Positions 1 to 14,000 are shown, numbered from the stretch's first letter. The stretch is DNA of 64,000 nt from Tubiluchus corallicola (GCA_030141605.1 JAQGDQ010000457.1:75001-139000); one strand, 5' to 3'. The notes: a model not told the origin generated them from the letters alone. Numbers and translations are program-made.

Positions 1-150
1 AAAAAACATTTGTATTCGAATAAACATGTGGTGTACCAGCCTACAAGTTTAGCAAAGGAAAAAACATTTGTATTCGAATAAACATGTGGTGTACCAGCCT
101 ACAAGTTTAGCAAAGGAAAAAACATTTGTATTCAAATAAACATGTTGTGC
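1..150. repeat. 58-bp tandem repeat at the window edge
   Basis: About two and a half head-to-tail units of 58 bp starting with AAAAAACATTTGTATTC at 1, 59 and 117. The third unit diverges after about 30 bases. The array may continue left of the window. Confidence 0.8.
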
Positions 151-387
151 ACATAACAACTGCATCTTCAAAAACAAATTTTAAACTATAATGATCAAAA
201 TTTAAATTCAAGTCACGTGGCGACTTAAAAAATGATGATGTCAATTAAGTTTGCGATCATTAAGATCAAAACACAGTATTATTTTTTCATGCTTCACCAT
301 AACATGGATCACACAATACGTATATAAACCTCAAGCATGCTCAAATTGGCCTTGTGCAAAACATTACACTAGAACTTAATCACAGTA

Positions 388-924
388 GGCATCCTTCTGT
401 TTCGGAAGACAATGGAGTGTGCGCCAAGACAGTCAGTTATTGATCACATTGATGGAGCTGCAGCGTCGACTGTGGCTGAGCAGTGTGATCCTTGAACGTC
501 TCCAGAGCGTACGCCTGGGCAAGCTGTATGGAGATCTGAGTTGCCCAGACAAAAGGAACCCCCTCTCTTCCTCCCTGGTGTAGTCCAAAGGAAAGCGGAG
601 CGATATGTTTGGCACCAGGTTGGTTGCAGGAGCTGCCGGAGTCAGTGAGCATGCTGCACTGGTCCGCCTTCGGGGCCCCACTCCTGATTTGGAAGGTTTA
701 CTACTCTACACATGGCCATTGGGTCTCTTGACCGCCTCCGCCTTGTAGCCATTGGCTGCTTGTGCAGCTCCTCTGGCTAGTGTCGAGATACAGTGTGGGC
801 ATCCCGCAAACCTACAGCACCTGGTATTCCTAGGCGGTCACTCATCCAAGTACTAACCAGTCTCTACGTTGCTTAACTTCGGTGATCAGACGAGAACCGG
901 TGTTTTCAACGTGATTTGGCCGTA
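388..924 (-). mobile_element. 5S-rRNA-headed SINE, copy 1
   Basis: Read on the minus strand, the element starts with a 5S rRNA-like head (about 924-800: TACGGCC, then GTTAGTACTTGGATG, ending GGTGCTGTAGG). It continues into a body of about 400 bp shared with four other copies and ends at GGATGCC. The flanks TTAATCACAGTA (left) and TTAATAACAGTA (right) look like a slightly diverged target-site duplication. The open frames at 433-681 and 437-652 are parts of the SINE body, not genes. Confidence 0.85.
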
Positions 925-1340
925 CTCAATTAATAACAGTAACACTAACTAATATCAAGAAAATGATGGAAAATGGAAAAACTGCAAAGCAAAAAATGTT
1001 TACGTATCAATAGCAACAACAAATGCCATAGGACTGGGACACAAGTTTATTATGAGGCAAGAAATGATCTAACAGTAGAAAGAAATTCGACTTACGAAAG
1101 TTTTGCATGAACAGTTAATGCATCTAGTAGTAGCATAGGCAATGGTTGCGTTGGACCCTCTGCAAAACACTGAGGACCAGGCATGGCTACTTGCGGAGAA
1201 TTGTGCTTGAAACAATTGTCCAGTAGAATTGATAAAACTATCTTGAAAACTTCTGATTGTGTACTATCTAAATAGAATTACGGCTCAAAATACAATTTGT
1301 CTTATTACACACGTGAACCACACATTTAAGTTATTAGTAA

Positions 1341-1948
1341 TATAGGTTTTACGCGTCAAATGTAGACACAGGAAAGTTCAAATGTGACTCAGGTAAGTCA
1401 AATGTAGATGCATTACTTTGAATAAATAGGTAATTAACTCATTTAAGTGCAAATTACAAAAAGATAAACCAAAGATAGTCATCAGCTCTTTCATAACTTT
1501 GAAAAATGTGTTGTTTATCCCTTCCCAATAAACAGTGAATCACTAATTAGTTTTTTAAGCAATGCATTAGCACTACATGAATGAATTAGTTTCTCTTAAG
1601 AAACATTGTTTATTTTAAGAATGTATTGTTTTCTCGAACAGTTCCAATGGTATGTAAGGTTTGCAGAATATTAGTGAAATATTAGTAGCCTTATAAAGTT
1701 ATTATTTTCACAGCAATTATTAAATCAAGATTAAAGGAGATTAAATTTTACTTACTTAAAATTTACCACCTATCCACATTTGAGATACCAATGTCACATT
1801 TGACATGACATGTGTCTACATTTGACTTAATAACGCTTAAGATTTGTTGAAAACCATTTTAACACATTTGAACTAGCTAAGTCTACATTGGAGTTACCAA
1901 GACACATTTGAGTTAACGCAGGTCTACATTTGACATGTAAAACCTATA
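1341..1948. mobile_element. 608-bp inverted-repeat element with TATA ends
   Basis: Starts TATAGGTTTTACGCGTCAAA and ends with the inverse CATGTAAAACCTATA. The inverted similarity runs roughly 60 bp inwards with mismatches. Variants of the motif GTCTACATTTGAC recur several times in both arms. No coding capacity. Probably a non-autonomous DNA transposon; the superfamily is not certain (TA or TATA target). Confidence 0.65.
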
Positions 1949-2630
1949 GAAATGGAAATTTTACGCTTAGCCAAACACTAGAAACTTTTTAAAGTCTTTT
2001 TTCAAACGATTTGCTTATAATTTAAGTTTCTAAATTAGTTATGACTGCATAAACATTTGCAAACTCAGCAGCAGCGACCAATCAGTTAAGTTACCGTCCT
2101 AGTACAATCAATCATATTAATGGAAAACCAGATCCAATCTTAAACCATGGTTCAAAATACATTACCCGATAAAATATTGAAAGGAAACATACTGTTTTTG
2201 TCAAGAAAGACTTACGTGAAAGAATTATTCGCACAGAAAAGTAATTTAGTGTTTGCGCGGGAAATTCTGCCATGTTACATAAATTCTGCCGGTTCGCTAG
2301 TTAGATGGGTACTAGTACCAGTATCTTGGAAATGCACTGGCACAAAAAACAAGTGCTGTACTTCTCAGTTCAGAGCTGTTGAGTTGTGACGTAGCGCACA
2401 CATAGTAGGAAACTTAAAATTTGAGTTTTTGTATATCACAGTTGAGCTTGCATGCCTGTAATATAAGCCGTGCATTAAATTTTTTAGCTATTATTTAATT
2501 ATCAGAAATGCTTTGGCATTACCATAGGTTTAAAATGTACAGTTTTTTTCAGTACTTCAGAATGAGAGAGGATATGAGAAATTATCCTGTTTTCTTTTAA
2601 GTAGATGCTGTCACTGACTAATTGATTATA

Positions 2631-3114
2631 CAGTCAAACTCTGATATAAGGGACACCTCCGGACCAGAAAAAATCATCCCTTATATCAGATGTCCCTTAT
2701 AGCTGAAGTTGAGTCAGATCGAGGGTGCATCTAGACCTGTAATTTTCTGTACTTTTCCCCATATTCTTATGGATGATTGTTACACATTCAGTGCAAATGG
2801 TATGTAGGAAGCACCTTCAGTGATGCGAGATGTATGCCACCGCAGAAACCGAGCTGTTCGAAGGCCGAGTTTGCGAAAAATGGAGATTAAAATCGATCAA
2901 TTTCGCTTTGATCATAGCGTTCCTTATATGCGAGGTAATTTACCTGAGTTTCTGTTACGCGGAACCTGAAGATATCATCCCTTATAATTGAAAGTCCCTT
3001 ATATCCGAGTACCTTATATATGAAGATTTTTAGGTAGGAAAAACGTTACGAAAAACCGGGACCAGTGCTGGGGGTCCCTTATAAGCTAGTGTCCCTTATA
3101 CCCTAGATTGACTG
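2631..3114. mobile_element. pogo/Tc1-like miniature element (TA-flanked)
   Basis: Begins CAGTCAAACTC and ends TAGATTGACTG, with TA on both sides (2629-2630 and 3115-3116). Both arms are dense in CCCTTATA/TATAAGGG repeats, giving a hairpin. These are pogo/Tigger-like termini. No transposase remains. Confidence 0.75.
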
Positions 3115-3976
3115 TAGTTTGTAGTGTATAAAAATTTAAAAAAATATAAACTTACAAGCGTTACATAAGAGTGCTATTCGGTAATCAGCTGTAGAAAGAT
3201 TCTTCTGTCGCAGATTTTGTGACAGAAACCTAAAAATCATACATTTCCACATCATTACATACCAACGTTGAAAGGTAACAGCAAATTCTTAAAATGGGAG
3301 CTATAATAAGGTTTGTATCTACTGAAATAAATATAATTAGAAAAACAATAAATATTAACATTGAAAATGTATTTTGGAAAGCACTTTATTTCATTTGACC
3401 TAAAATAGCTCTAATGGCAGACAAGTGATCATCACTTGTCCATATTTAAAAAATTATAAATTAAATTTACTTGAAACATATAACTGATCACTCAATCATG
3501 ATTTGTTGTTTTTCATTTTCAAAAACTTCCCCTCTAGTATAATAATATTTTTATTACTTCCCACCCGTATTTATATCTGTATATGTTGTAATATTGTATC
3601 TGTAAATATTGTAATTTTTTTCGTAACTAATTCTAGTGGCCTACCATAAGCTAGCTTCTTAGGTCTTTAGCGCAGAATTCATGAATTGTATCATATTTTT
3701 ATATAACAAAAACTGATTATCGATGCACATGTAATGTATATGTATATGTTTATTGCGAAAATAAATCTATTAAATCTAATCTAATCTAAATCTAATCATG
3801 AGTTAGTGTATTTCACCAGCTTCACAATAACAAAAAACATTTTGCTGACTAATATGTCAAACAGGCTGTACTATATAATGCACCATCACACATTGGTAAA
3901 GTGAACTAAAGTGCTAAACATGTACACGATGGATGTAAACAGCAAAATAACAGCTGAAGAATACCTTCTAGTAGAG

Positions 3977-4475
3977 CAGGCATGTGCAAATATCTGACTA
4001 ACAGGTCCACATTAAACTTTCCCGCAATTCCTGCGGGCCGCATGCAGTTTGATCAAGGAGCAAAGTACAGTAGGACCTAATAAAGATTTTTTTGCATCCG
4101 ACCTGCGTACATCATTACTACTGCACTCAAGAAACTATTTTAGAAGTTATTGAAATTTATATTACAAACCATATATTTCTACTTTCAGGACAGATAGTGG
4201 TAATTTCATTACAATGCATATTAGTAATGTGTATCACACAGTCTGTGTAGTACAGTGACATTAAGCTACAATCGTCTTGTAAGGGTTAATGCCATCCGAT
4301 CTAATAGAAAAAACTACCTGCACTATCTTTGGGATCGTGGCACGGACTTCAGCTGGATACACTCAATTAATCGCCCGGGCCGCACTTTCATTAGGTTGAC
4401 AAATGTCTTCGCGGGCCGCATAAATTCTCTCGGTGGGCCGCAAGTGGCCCGCGGGCCACAATTTGCACACCCCTG
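3977..4475. mobile_element. hAT miniature element, copy A
   Basis: 499 bp with terminal inverted repeats CAGGCATGTGCAAAT / ATTTGCACACCCCTG and flanking 8-mers TAGTAGAG / TAGTAGAA (7 of 8 match), the hAT hallmark. Two more copies of the same length occur at 49529 and 54899. The 81-codon frame at 4255-4500 is a fragment of this repeat. Confidence 0.85.
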
Positions 4476-4664
4476 TAGTAGAATATGCCGCCACTGCTGA
4501 TTGGGTACTGTGATGGAAGAGAGCAGCATTAGTCTCAAAAACCTTCACTGCTGGTGTGCAGTTAAGCCTCTAGCAAATTCACTAATTACAACTTAATGGG
4601 GCTTAATATTATGGAGTTAGGGTCAATAATGAAAAATAGAAACAAATCAAATTAGTATCCTTAC

Positions 4665-7600
4665 TCAATTTGACCCTTTAGAGCATTAGGGAGTGGACGG
4701 TGCAACCGAATGTTTTCTGGAGGTGTAGGTTTCTTGTTCAACATGTGCATCCATATGCATGCTGCTGCCATCTGCTGAGCAGAATTGGGAAGCATGACAT
4801 CCGGGACTGGCAGCATGTCCCTCTCTGTATAAAGTAGGTCGTAGAGTTTCAAAACCGAAAGAAAGTCGTTTAGCTGTAAGAAAAACATTTTAACTACAAA
4901 CAAAAATACTAATAATATCACAGATAATTTATAGTACCGTAGTTGATAAATTTCTCCTTTCTAACCAATTTATTCTTCTACATAAGATTAAGATTCAAAA
5001 GCAAAGTGGCTCGGTCACATTAAACTTAACTTCCACACTTAGTTCAATGTCGCAGGTAACTTCTAGTGGCGTCATACAACCGAATTATAAAACCAATAAC
5101 TATACATGTTTCAACATCTAGACATTATGAAAAAGCACGTGACCTGACACTGATTCAATAAAAATGGTAGCGCAACACACAAACTTTTTGTTAAAGTCAA
5201 AGAAATGCGCAAAATTCTTCCATTCAGGGATGAGAATGACAAATTGCAAAAAACTCTGAAACAGGCCGGGGGTTTTGGGGCCACCTAGGCCTCCAATGGG
5301 GTTGAGGGGCAAAGCCCCCTTGGAGACAGCAACAAATTGCAATTTTTTGACCACAGAGAGCCTCTAAGTGGACTTAAAATATCAATTACTTTGTTTCATG
5401 CATAATTTAAAATACTTAACTATCAAGGATACATGATACCTAATTGTCTCAAAAACGCCTAATTACTGGCCGCTCCTATGCAAAAGTATATAAAAACTGT
5501 CTGCAATTGACTCAAATAACTCCGCACAATTGATTCTATATTTTTATACATAGAGATATACACATGGTTACACTGATGTATGTGATGTAAACAAAGTGAC
5601 GGCCTGCCAACTAGCGGTCAGCTTATGAAATAATGTACTAGGTACTGGTAGCAAATAATGCAATTAAAAATTAAAACAACAACTGAACAAGTCATGAATG
5701 CAACAACAAAAAAGCAAGCAATCTGGTTAAATCATAAATGCAGCGAGTGAACTAAAATGCAGCAAATGAACGAAAATGTAGTTAAATAATGAATGCAAAA
5801 CAAAAAAAACAAAAGGAAGAAAATTTGTGCATTCACCGATGACTTACTGAAAATTTCTGTATGGTCCCAGAAATCAATTGTAGCAGCATCCACATGAGAT
5901 GATCGCGACCTTTTCTCGGGATAGGTTCTTGTGCAGAAAGCTGTCGAGAAATTGGTAACAGATTAGCTCATTTAATCGAACAAACTTGTTTAACTATTGA
6001 TCTTCGTATCATATAATTGACGCAAGAAATTTATATCATCAAAATGATCCTAAGCAGATAAGGCGATGTGACAGGTTCTGTGGAAGTTGGAATTGTACAT
6101 TGTAATTAAGTGCTGCCATCTATGTGCTAATCCTGTTACATTCTACCAGCTGACTTACCTTCAGTATAATTGTATGGTTCAGTGACTACATACACACTGG
6201 TCCTCTCCCTATCTAAAATTAATGGTTGTTGTGAAGCCTGTGCAACTCTGCATAGGTTAAGTTCTATACCTGTATACTGGCTGTGAAACAGGTTTTACTG
6301 ACTGTTTTTGCTTTCTAGTTTTTGCTCAATGTTCAGTGCAGCAGTTTTGCTACTCATGTTTTCTGTAGTTTAATAAACACTTTTCTGTTGTGTGCAGTGC
6401 AAATATTTATTATAGATTTCGGGTTCCTATTCATACTTCTCTGTGCCTAAACTCAATCATAACAAAGTGACTGAACAACAACTTCAAAAATGACTTTCAC
6501 AGGTTCATTCTCAAGTCTATATGCGAGCCAAAAAAACAAATTGCCACAATTTCTGGACAGTTTTTACATTTGAAGCACTTCAAAGTTTCAAATAAAAGTT
6601 GTATGAAATGCTCAAGGATCATTTCTGAAGCAGTTCAAAGTTTCAAATAAAAGTTATATGAAATGGTCAAGGATCATTTCTGAAGCGCTTTGGAAATCTT
6701 TCATTTATGCTGTACGACAATCATTTACCGACATGTTGAAATTTTCAAACATCTCATAATGACAATACTTGTCTTTTTCTGACGGAGAAAAACTTTTTGG
6801 CTTGGAAAATAAACAGGAGAGATTCTTTTAATAAAGCTAATTTATTACCTGTGAACTATTTGCTGTGAGCTTTTGTCAAATTGCTATTTTCTGAGGACGT
6901 TTTTGTTCAATAAGGGATGAACCTTGAAGACCAGATGGTCTGTCAATCTGTGTTCTAAAACTTCTAAGTTCAGTGATAATTGTATGTTTACATTTTTTTC
7001 ATTTTGGACAAATAAATATTACAAATTTGCAAAAATTATCAATAACGATATTTGTGTTTTAATAAAGAAGCAGTTACAGTCGACCCTCGTTAAACCGGAC
7101 CCCGTTAGCCCGGATATCGGATAAGACGGACGTCATCCGTGGTAAAGGAAACTGACCGAGCCAGAGCGCTAAACACAACACGGCCTACCAACTCACCATG
7201 AGCCATTGACGGGCCGAAGCGGCTCGCGGTACCGCCCAGGCTGCTACGATTCCCGCCAAAATTCAGTTTGCTTACCCCATCGAAAGCACTCACTAATTTC
7301 TTTATCCTCGCAGGTTAGCTATTTTAAAGTAATATACAGTATAGTATATAGTGCAATGTATATAGGCCTAATTAAGGTGATTATTCCTGTATAATATAGA
7401 CCATATATAGGCATATTGGATAAATCGGACAATCGGCTAAACCGTTCCCCCCCCCCCCCCCATTAGTGGGTTTAACGAGGATTGACTGTATTTAGATTTT
7501 CCTTTACTAAGAATGCAAGTAATATCCAATATTACCTGCGTATGTTTTTACCTTTTCATGTAAGCTGGTCACCATGTGTGGGAAGCTGATGAACTGATAC

Positions 7601-7870
7601 CAGAAGAAGAAGATGAGATTGCTAATGAGACACTGCCATAGCTGCGCCGTTGCATCCACCTCGGCTTCAGATCGCTGCATGGCAATTACGATCAAATCAA
7701 CAAACTGCTCTTCTAAAACAGGGCTTCTCTGCTTTTGCTAAATAAAATGATATAAAATAAATAGAAAATACTTCCTCTACATGAAGGTAAGTAGTGAGTA
7801 AAACATGGTAAATATATTATTTTAATCTTCCCCACTTTACATAATAATAATAATAATGATAATAATAATA

Positions 7871-7947
<77 letters not shown>

Positions 7948-7957
7948 CATAATAATC

Positions 7958-7995
<38 letters not shown>

Positions 7996-7996
7996 C

Positions 7997-8058
<62 letters not shown>

Positions 8059-11000
8059 AATAACAACAATAATAATAATAATCTTTATTTAAAGTCTCCT
8101 TTTGGGTCAACAATTAACATTAGCTCAAAGAGCTATTATCGCCGACTGTAAATAACAACCTACAACTACATAACAGAGACTATTATTACCCCACTTTTAC
8201 AGTAAATACCACGTGTCAGGCAGGGCAAAGCAGGTACCATTTTTAAAGTCTTTGGTGTGACCCGGCCACTGGTTCGCACTCACGACCTCCCAGACGGAAA
8301 GCAGACACATTACAACTAGACTAAACCGTCTTACAGTATTGAACATTTCATCTTTTCAATTGAAAGTAGCAAGAAAAATTTTTTTGTATACAGTGTAGCA
8401 TACTGGAATGTAGTTAATGAAAGGGAAAGCTAGCTAGAATCAGTATGGCAAATGAAACTGCCTAGAATGAGTAATAATGTAGAAGACCACCATCCATGTG
8501 CTGACCAGGATCAGCACTGCTTGCTCGTGTAAATATGTCATAAAGATTACATTCTTTAATGCCAACCATTTTCCTGACATCAGCAAATAATTACTTCACA
8601 CATTGACAATTATTAGCAACAAAATATTAAAGCAACAGAATGCAAATTTTAATATCAAGTACATCGCAGCAGTCAAATTACCCCCCCCACCAAAAAAAAT
8701 TTAAAAAAATGTTTCATTCTTAAATGGTGAAACAAATCCCGCGTCTAAAAGACTAAAACGAAAATTCTGATTAGCAAAAGTACCTGTTTATTAAGTCCAA
8801 GTAAAATACAGATCATTTCCCGTGAGTAGGGCTGTTCCAAGATGTACCTGACTAACGCCACCTGTGGCTCATAAATTTCCTAGAAACAAGGCAAAGTGTT
8901 GTGGTTAGTTTATTTGCAAGGGCAACTTTTCACATGAAAAATGCCAGAAGTTTAAAAAATACACAAACTAACAAAAAACCAAGTTTGACAGATTTTAAAA
9001 AAGATTTGTGCCATCTCTAAGTTCAATTTTTTTTACACTCGTATTTTAGTCCTTTGAAAAAAATTTTAATAACGTAGTTACCTTCTCATAAGGCAGGCTT
9101 CCGCGGATTGGATATCGAAGTGTAGTCGGATCCAGTTTCCACACACTACCCGATCCACTTGAGTAGCCAACCACTAATACAGGTAGCAACCTGCTTAGAC
9201 CTAACATAGATAAAAACAAGATTAATACAAAACATAATGGCAAAAGTTGCACTTGGTTATTAACAATGAGTGAATGATGTTGATACTATGGATGAGCTAA
9301 GTATTATACATGTCATATTTCAGCACATGAGCCAAGTATTATACATGTCTTCTCAAGACGCCACAAGCCAAATACTACATGCTACACGTCTATTCCTACG
9401 GATTAGCATGTGAGTGTTAAAACTGACTGGTCAATGAAGCCATGCACAAGCAGGTTAACTTCAATACATGTGATCCACGCTTTATAGTACAGTATAATAC
9501 AGTATGAACATCCACCAATAACTAACAGTAAAAATCAAAATCAATATTATACAGTTGACTGACTACACAAACTTTTTTTAAAACAGTCTGATTAACCGCA
9601 ACATTAAAATTACTACTTATTTTCAGTTAACTGATTAAACAGTTAATAAACTAATTCTATGAGCGCTTGACAACAGCTTTATTTTGAAATGCAATACACA
9701 AGTCACCGTGTATACACCACCATACTTCCATCAAGCACTGAATGAAGCACAAATTGTCACATACCTTTGCCGGCAAAAGATACCATTTGTGCAGTAGGCT
9801 TGAAGCTGTCTACAAAATCTGAAAACATTCTTCCCACATACTGAAACATAAACAAGTTTTTACTGATTAAACTGAAATGGGGATAAGAAGTGACATTAAA
9901 TAAATAGTAAGTAAGTATAAGTAAGTAGCAAGTAACTTTTTTTTAAAAACTTGGTAAGTTTGCCCTTTTTCACTTAGATTTCTCACTAATAATAACTCCC
10001 TGTAAGCCACTTGACATCAAGATGCAGAATTTCAAAAAAGAAAATCACTTATTTCTGATTAATGAAGCCAGTATTAGTTTTAAATTTTAAAATATTTAAC
10101 GAAATGATCGTAGATAACAAGAGCTGTGTGAGATTGGAATGCATGTCCATCTTAAAAACTGAGTTTCCGCTCCTAATTGTAACTAAAACATTAGCCCAAA
10201 GTTGAATGAGATACAAAAAAACTATAAAGTAATTAAACTTTACTCAATTGACAAAAGTGAGAAAAGTCTTTGAGTTCTTGGAGTGCAGTTAGCTGCCAAA
10301 ACGCATACGAGTGGTTGTACTGTACAAACTAGTGCTTGTCGGTTGTTGGCTCTCCCCAAAACACCCCACCGACAATTGAGTTTGGTGCCGAAACCCGGGA
10401 CCCTTTAGATCAAGAGCAAGAAGAACTCTATTCGACCTATGGACAATTCGTGCACAATTACGTCTTTCCATTTAACATGGAGTGCATAATTCCAGTAGAT
10501 CAATGTTTGGACATTAGTCAAGTGATAATAAGCACTGATTTGCCATTAAAAGCACAACAAGACTTAGCGATCATCTATACATATACATCACTGCAAACAA
10601 ATTGTGCTTCAATCATAACTGTGTTTAACAACAACGTCACTATAATCAGTGCAGTTCCTGTCAGCTTACCTACCAATTTGCCGTTTATCGTTTCGGCACC
10701 AAACACAATGTCGTGACGCTAAAGTTGTCGCTGGGGTGTTTTGGGGAGAGCTAACAACCGACATTTGCAGGTTTATCAGACTGTTTTTGAAGTTGCGATG
10801 TTTGTGTTAAACAGATGAAATCAATGGATGAAAACATGGTTTAACTTTACGATCTGTATTTTACTCAAAATCATAGTCTCATAGTCAATCCACATATACA
10901 CAAAAATGGTAAACATAATAAACAGTAGTAAACAAAAGTTAAAGTAAATACATCAGCCAATATATCATGGCACCTGAGTCAAAACGTTATAATAACCATA

Positions 11001-14000
11001 CAACTGTTTAAGGCTATTGCTTGTCCTCTAATCTTACTACCAAATGTGCTAAACTACTACATTCTCAGAGAAGCCCAGTAACCCATTTCCATACAAATAT
11101 ATAGCAGTAGCAAGTACATACATATATTGGAAACTTCTAAGTGTACAAACAGATGTCAGCACTGACTTAGTGGTAATGAAAAACTAAAGTTTAAAACTAC
11201 AAATCAAAATTATTAATAAACTGTAAATTAAATGCTCGCATCTGTGACAGTGCTTACCCAATGTGGCCAATTTTTCCCTTCTGGAAACAATTTCATGATT
11301 TCTGTAACAATGAAGTAACTAGGAAGTAGGCAGGTATTGCGGTCCAAAATGTAGGATAAAACCTATTAATAAAATCACATGAGAAAATGCGCATGTATTG
11401 GTAACTATTTTTTGTTAAGCATTTTAAACTGTCCATCTCGGTGAATAACAAGAAATGTCAGAGTTTAGAAAAGCTTTAGGAATAACCTCAGGGACGAGAA
11501 TGACAAATTGCAAAACACTCTGAAACAGGCCGGGGGCTTTGGTGCAATTTTGTGGCCATAGAGAACCTCTAAGTGGAGTTAAAATAACAATTACCGTATT
11601 TTCCCATGTATAAGAGACCCTTTTTTGCTCAGAATTTTCACTTTAAAAATAGGCGGTCTCTTATACATGGGAGTAAGTCTTTTCAATAAGATGCATAAAT
11701 TGTGACACTAATGATTTTAAAGAAATAAGTGCTCTACAACTGTTTTATTTCGAATAATTATAGTTTCCTTTCAATAAATCTTCTCCATGGCTAAATTCTA
11801 ATGATAAAATTAATGTACCGGGTAAGTTATTATTTTTTTAAATGTCTCTTTGGTATTGGAGAGAAATCGATTTTTCTGCAGCCAATCAACGCATCTGCAT
11901 AAGCTCTCTGCATGCCCGTCGACGTCATTGATACGTCGGCAGAGGTCAACGACTATGAAGCGGTTGTAAGCAATACAAGCATCGTGACACAGGCATTATC
12001 TCCTCGTTTTCTCTTTTCCTGGTACAGGTTTGATATTTTTGATGAGAGTGATGAGGAATTTAATGATTTCTATGATGAATAAAGTTATTCATTACCAAAA
12101 AACTTTTTTTCAGAATTTTTGCCTAAAAATTGAAGGGGTCTCTTATACACAAGGGTCTCTTATACATGGGAAAATACGGTACCTTGTTTCATGCATAATT
12201 TAAAATATGCAACTATCAAGGATACATGATACCTAATTGTCTCAAAAACGCCCGAGTACTGGCCGCTCCTATGCAAAAGTATATAAAAACTGTCTGCAAT
12301 TGACACAAATAACTCCACACAGTTGATTCTATATTTTTACGCATAGAGATATACACGTGGTTACACTGATGTACGTGATGTAAACAAAGTGACGGCCTGC
12401 CATCTAGCGGTCAGCTTATGAAATAATGTACTGGGTCCATAAACATTTTCTCAACGAATTTACGCGATTTACAAAAATGGCACTACTGGTCTTCCAAAAA
12501 CTCGGAATTCCACGTATCCGCGGAAAATTCTTATCCCTGGATAAGCACATTCCCACAAAAACATCACTTAACCCAAAACATGTAACTGAAAATTTTGCCT
12601 AACTCAAATAAACGATTATCGCTCATTTCATCAAAATACACGTAATTTACTTCGTCGTTTATGTATAGAAAGGTTGACTTTCTGCTTTCACAGTATCAAT
12701 ACTGTGAATAAGTATCAAAGAACTGGCTTACGTCGCTAACAGCCTTTACTTGCTTTAAATGTGATACGTTGCACACAGCCGGAATAGACTGTAGTCGATC
12801 AAACAGCAACTTCAGCATGTCTCGGACTCCCTAAAATAAAAATAAGAAGCGAATGTCACATGCAAATAAAGTAACAGTAGTATAATATGTTAAATAATAT
12901 AACTTGAATTCGTAAGTTTGTAAAAAAAAGTGAAAAATTATCGAATAGTTTGTTTAAAAATTTATTAACACTGGATTAAGTTTAACAGCTGTCATTATAG
13001 AAATAAGATATGTCGTGGTGACTTTTGTGACAGAGACGAAAACGAAAAGACGAGAATTTTTACCACCGTCGTAACGCTAAACTTTATTCTTTTTTTTCCG
13101 AACGCAATATCCTAGTTTGCCCTTTCATACCAACTCAACAACTGCCTAACTTCTTTTCTACAGTTACACGTAAAATCAATTCAATTCAATGGCTTCTCTC
13201 TGGGGGGGGGGCGAATCGTGAAGCCCAAACTTCACGACAAGATAGCACTACAAGTTTAACAAGTCCAAACTGAGTTCAGAACTTAGACTGGGTGCGTAAA
13301 TGAGCCAAGCAGTTCAAGTATATGAATATGATAGCGTTTCATATCAAGCACAGCCTTTACTTAGAATAATGATATTGTTAAGATTTCTAACAAATTAAAC
13401 TCAATTAATAAACATTTTGGTTCATAATTTACTAGTCAAACAATTGCGGGAACCATAGAAAAAGAAAAGAAGAAAAAGAAGACAGGTACAACTCAATGAG
13501 AAAAAAGACAGTTGTCAAGAAAAATGTGTAAAGAAATTAACATACCTTGTAATCTACTCCTCCGATGATGCGTCGTACCAACTGAAATGTCATACACCAG
13601 AGGTCGCCTTTCTGGTAGCTCAATTTTTCACTTTTTAGCAAAGTTTCACAGATTAACCTTCAGAAAAGTAAAAAGGTAATATTTCAATATATTGTAAAAA
13701 TATCAGTATAAATTTTTATTAGTCATAAATAATTAAAAACATAATTATTGTTGCATACTTAATCTCATCGTTATACATTGTACTCAAACTGCATAAATAG
13801 CATATCAATAGTAAATGAATAAAAACCGCAACAACAAAGCACAAAATTATAATACAGTTGTTGTTGTTGTTGTTGGCATCCTTCTGTCTCGGAAGACAAT
13901 GGAGTGTGCGCCAAGAGAGTCAGTTATTGATCACATTGATGGAGCTGCAGCGTCGACCGTGGCTGAGCAGTCCGATCCTTGAACCACTGGAGTGGCTTCT

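Larger units (their letters stand above)
1..4664. other. MED23 intron or flank, repeat-filled, no exon seen
   Basis: Lies downstream of the last recognised MED23 exon. It contains a 58-bp tandem repeat, a 5S-headed SINE copy, a 608-bp inverted-repeat element, a TA-flanked pogo-like element, a LINE-type 3' tail ending in TCTAA repeats near 3765-3797, and a hAT miniature element. No conserved MED23 peptide was found on the minus strand. The 80-codon open frame at 2147-2389 has no recognisable features. Confidence 0.6.

Noticed and set aside
800-924. Functional 5S rRNA gene
   Set aside because: Every copy is joined to the same SINE body and has many substitutions in the 5S part. No Pol III T-run terminator follows the 5S end.
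2147-2389. 80-codon plus frame as a gene
   Set aside because: No domain, no splice context, and flanked by repeats. Chance-length frame.
4255-4500. Conserved-looking 81-83 codon frame also at 49498-49749
   Set aside because: Shared through the hAT miniature element. The frame runs into the terminal inverted repeat and is not retained in the third copy.
7817-8113. Poly-Tyr and poly-Ile frames
   Set aside because: Pure translation artefact of the AAT microsatellite.
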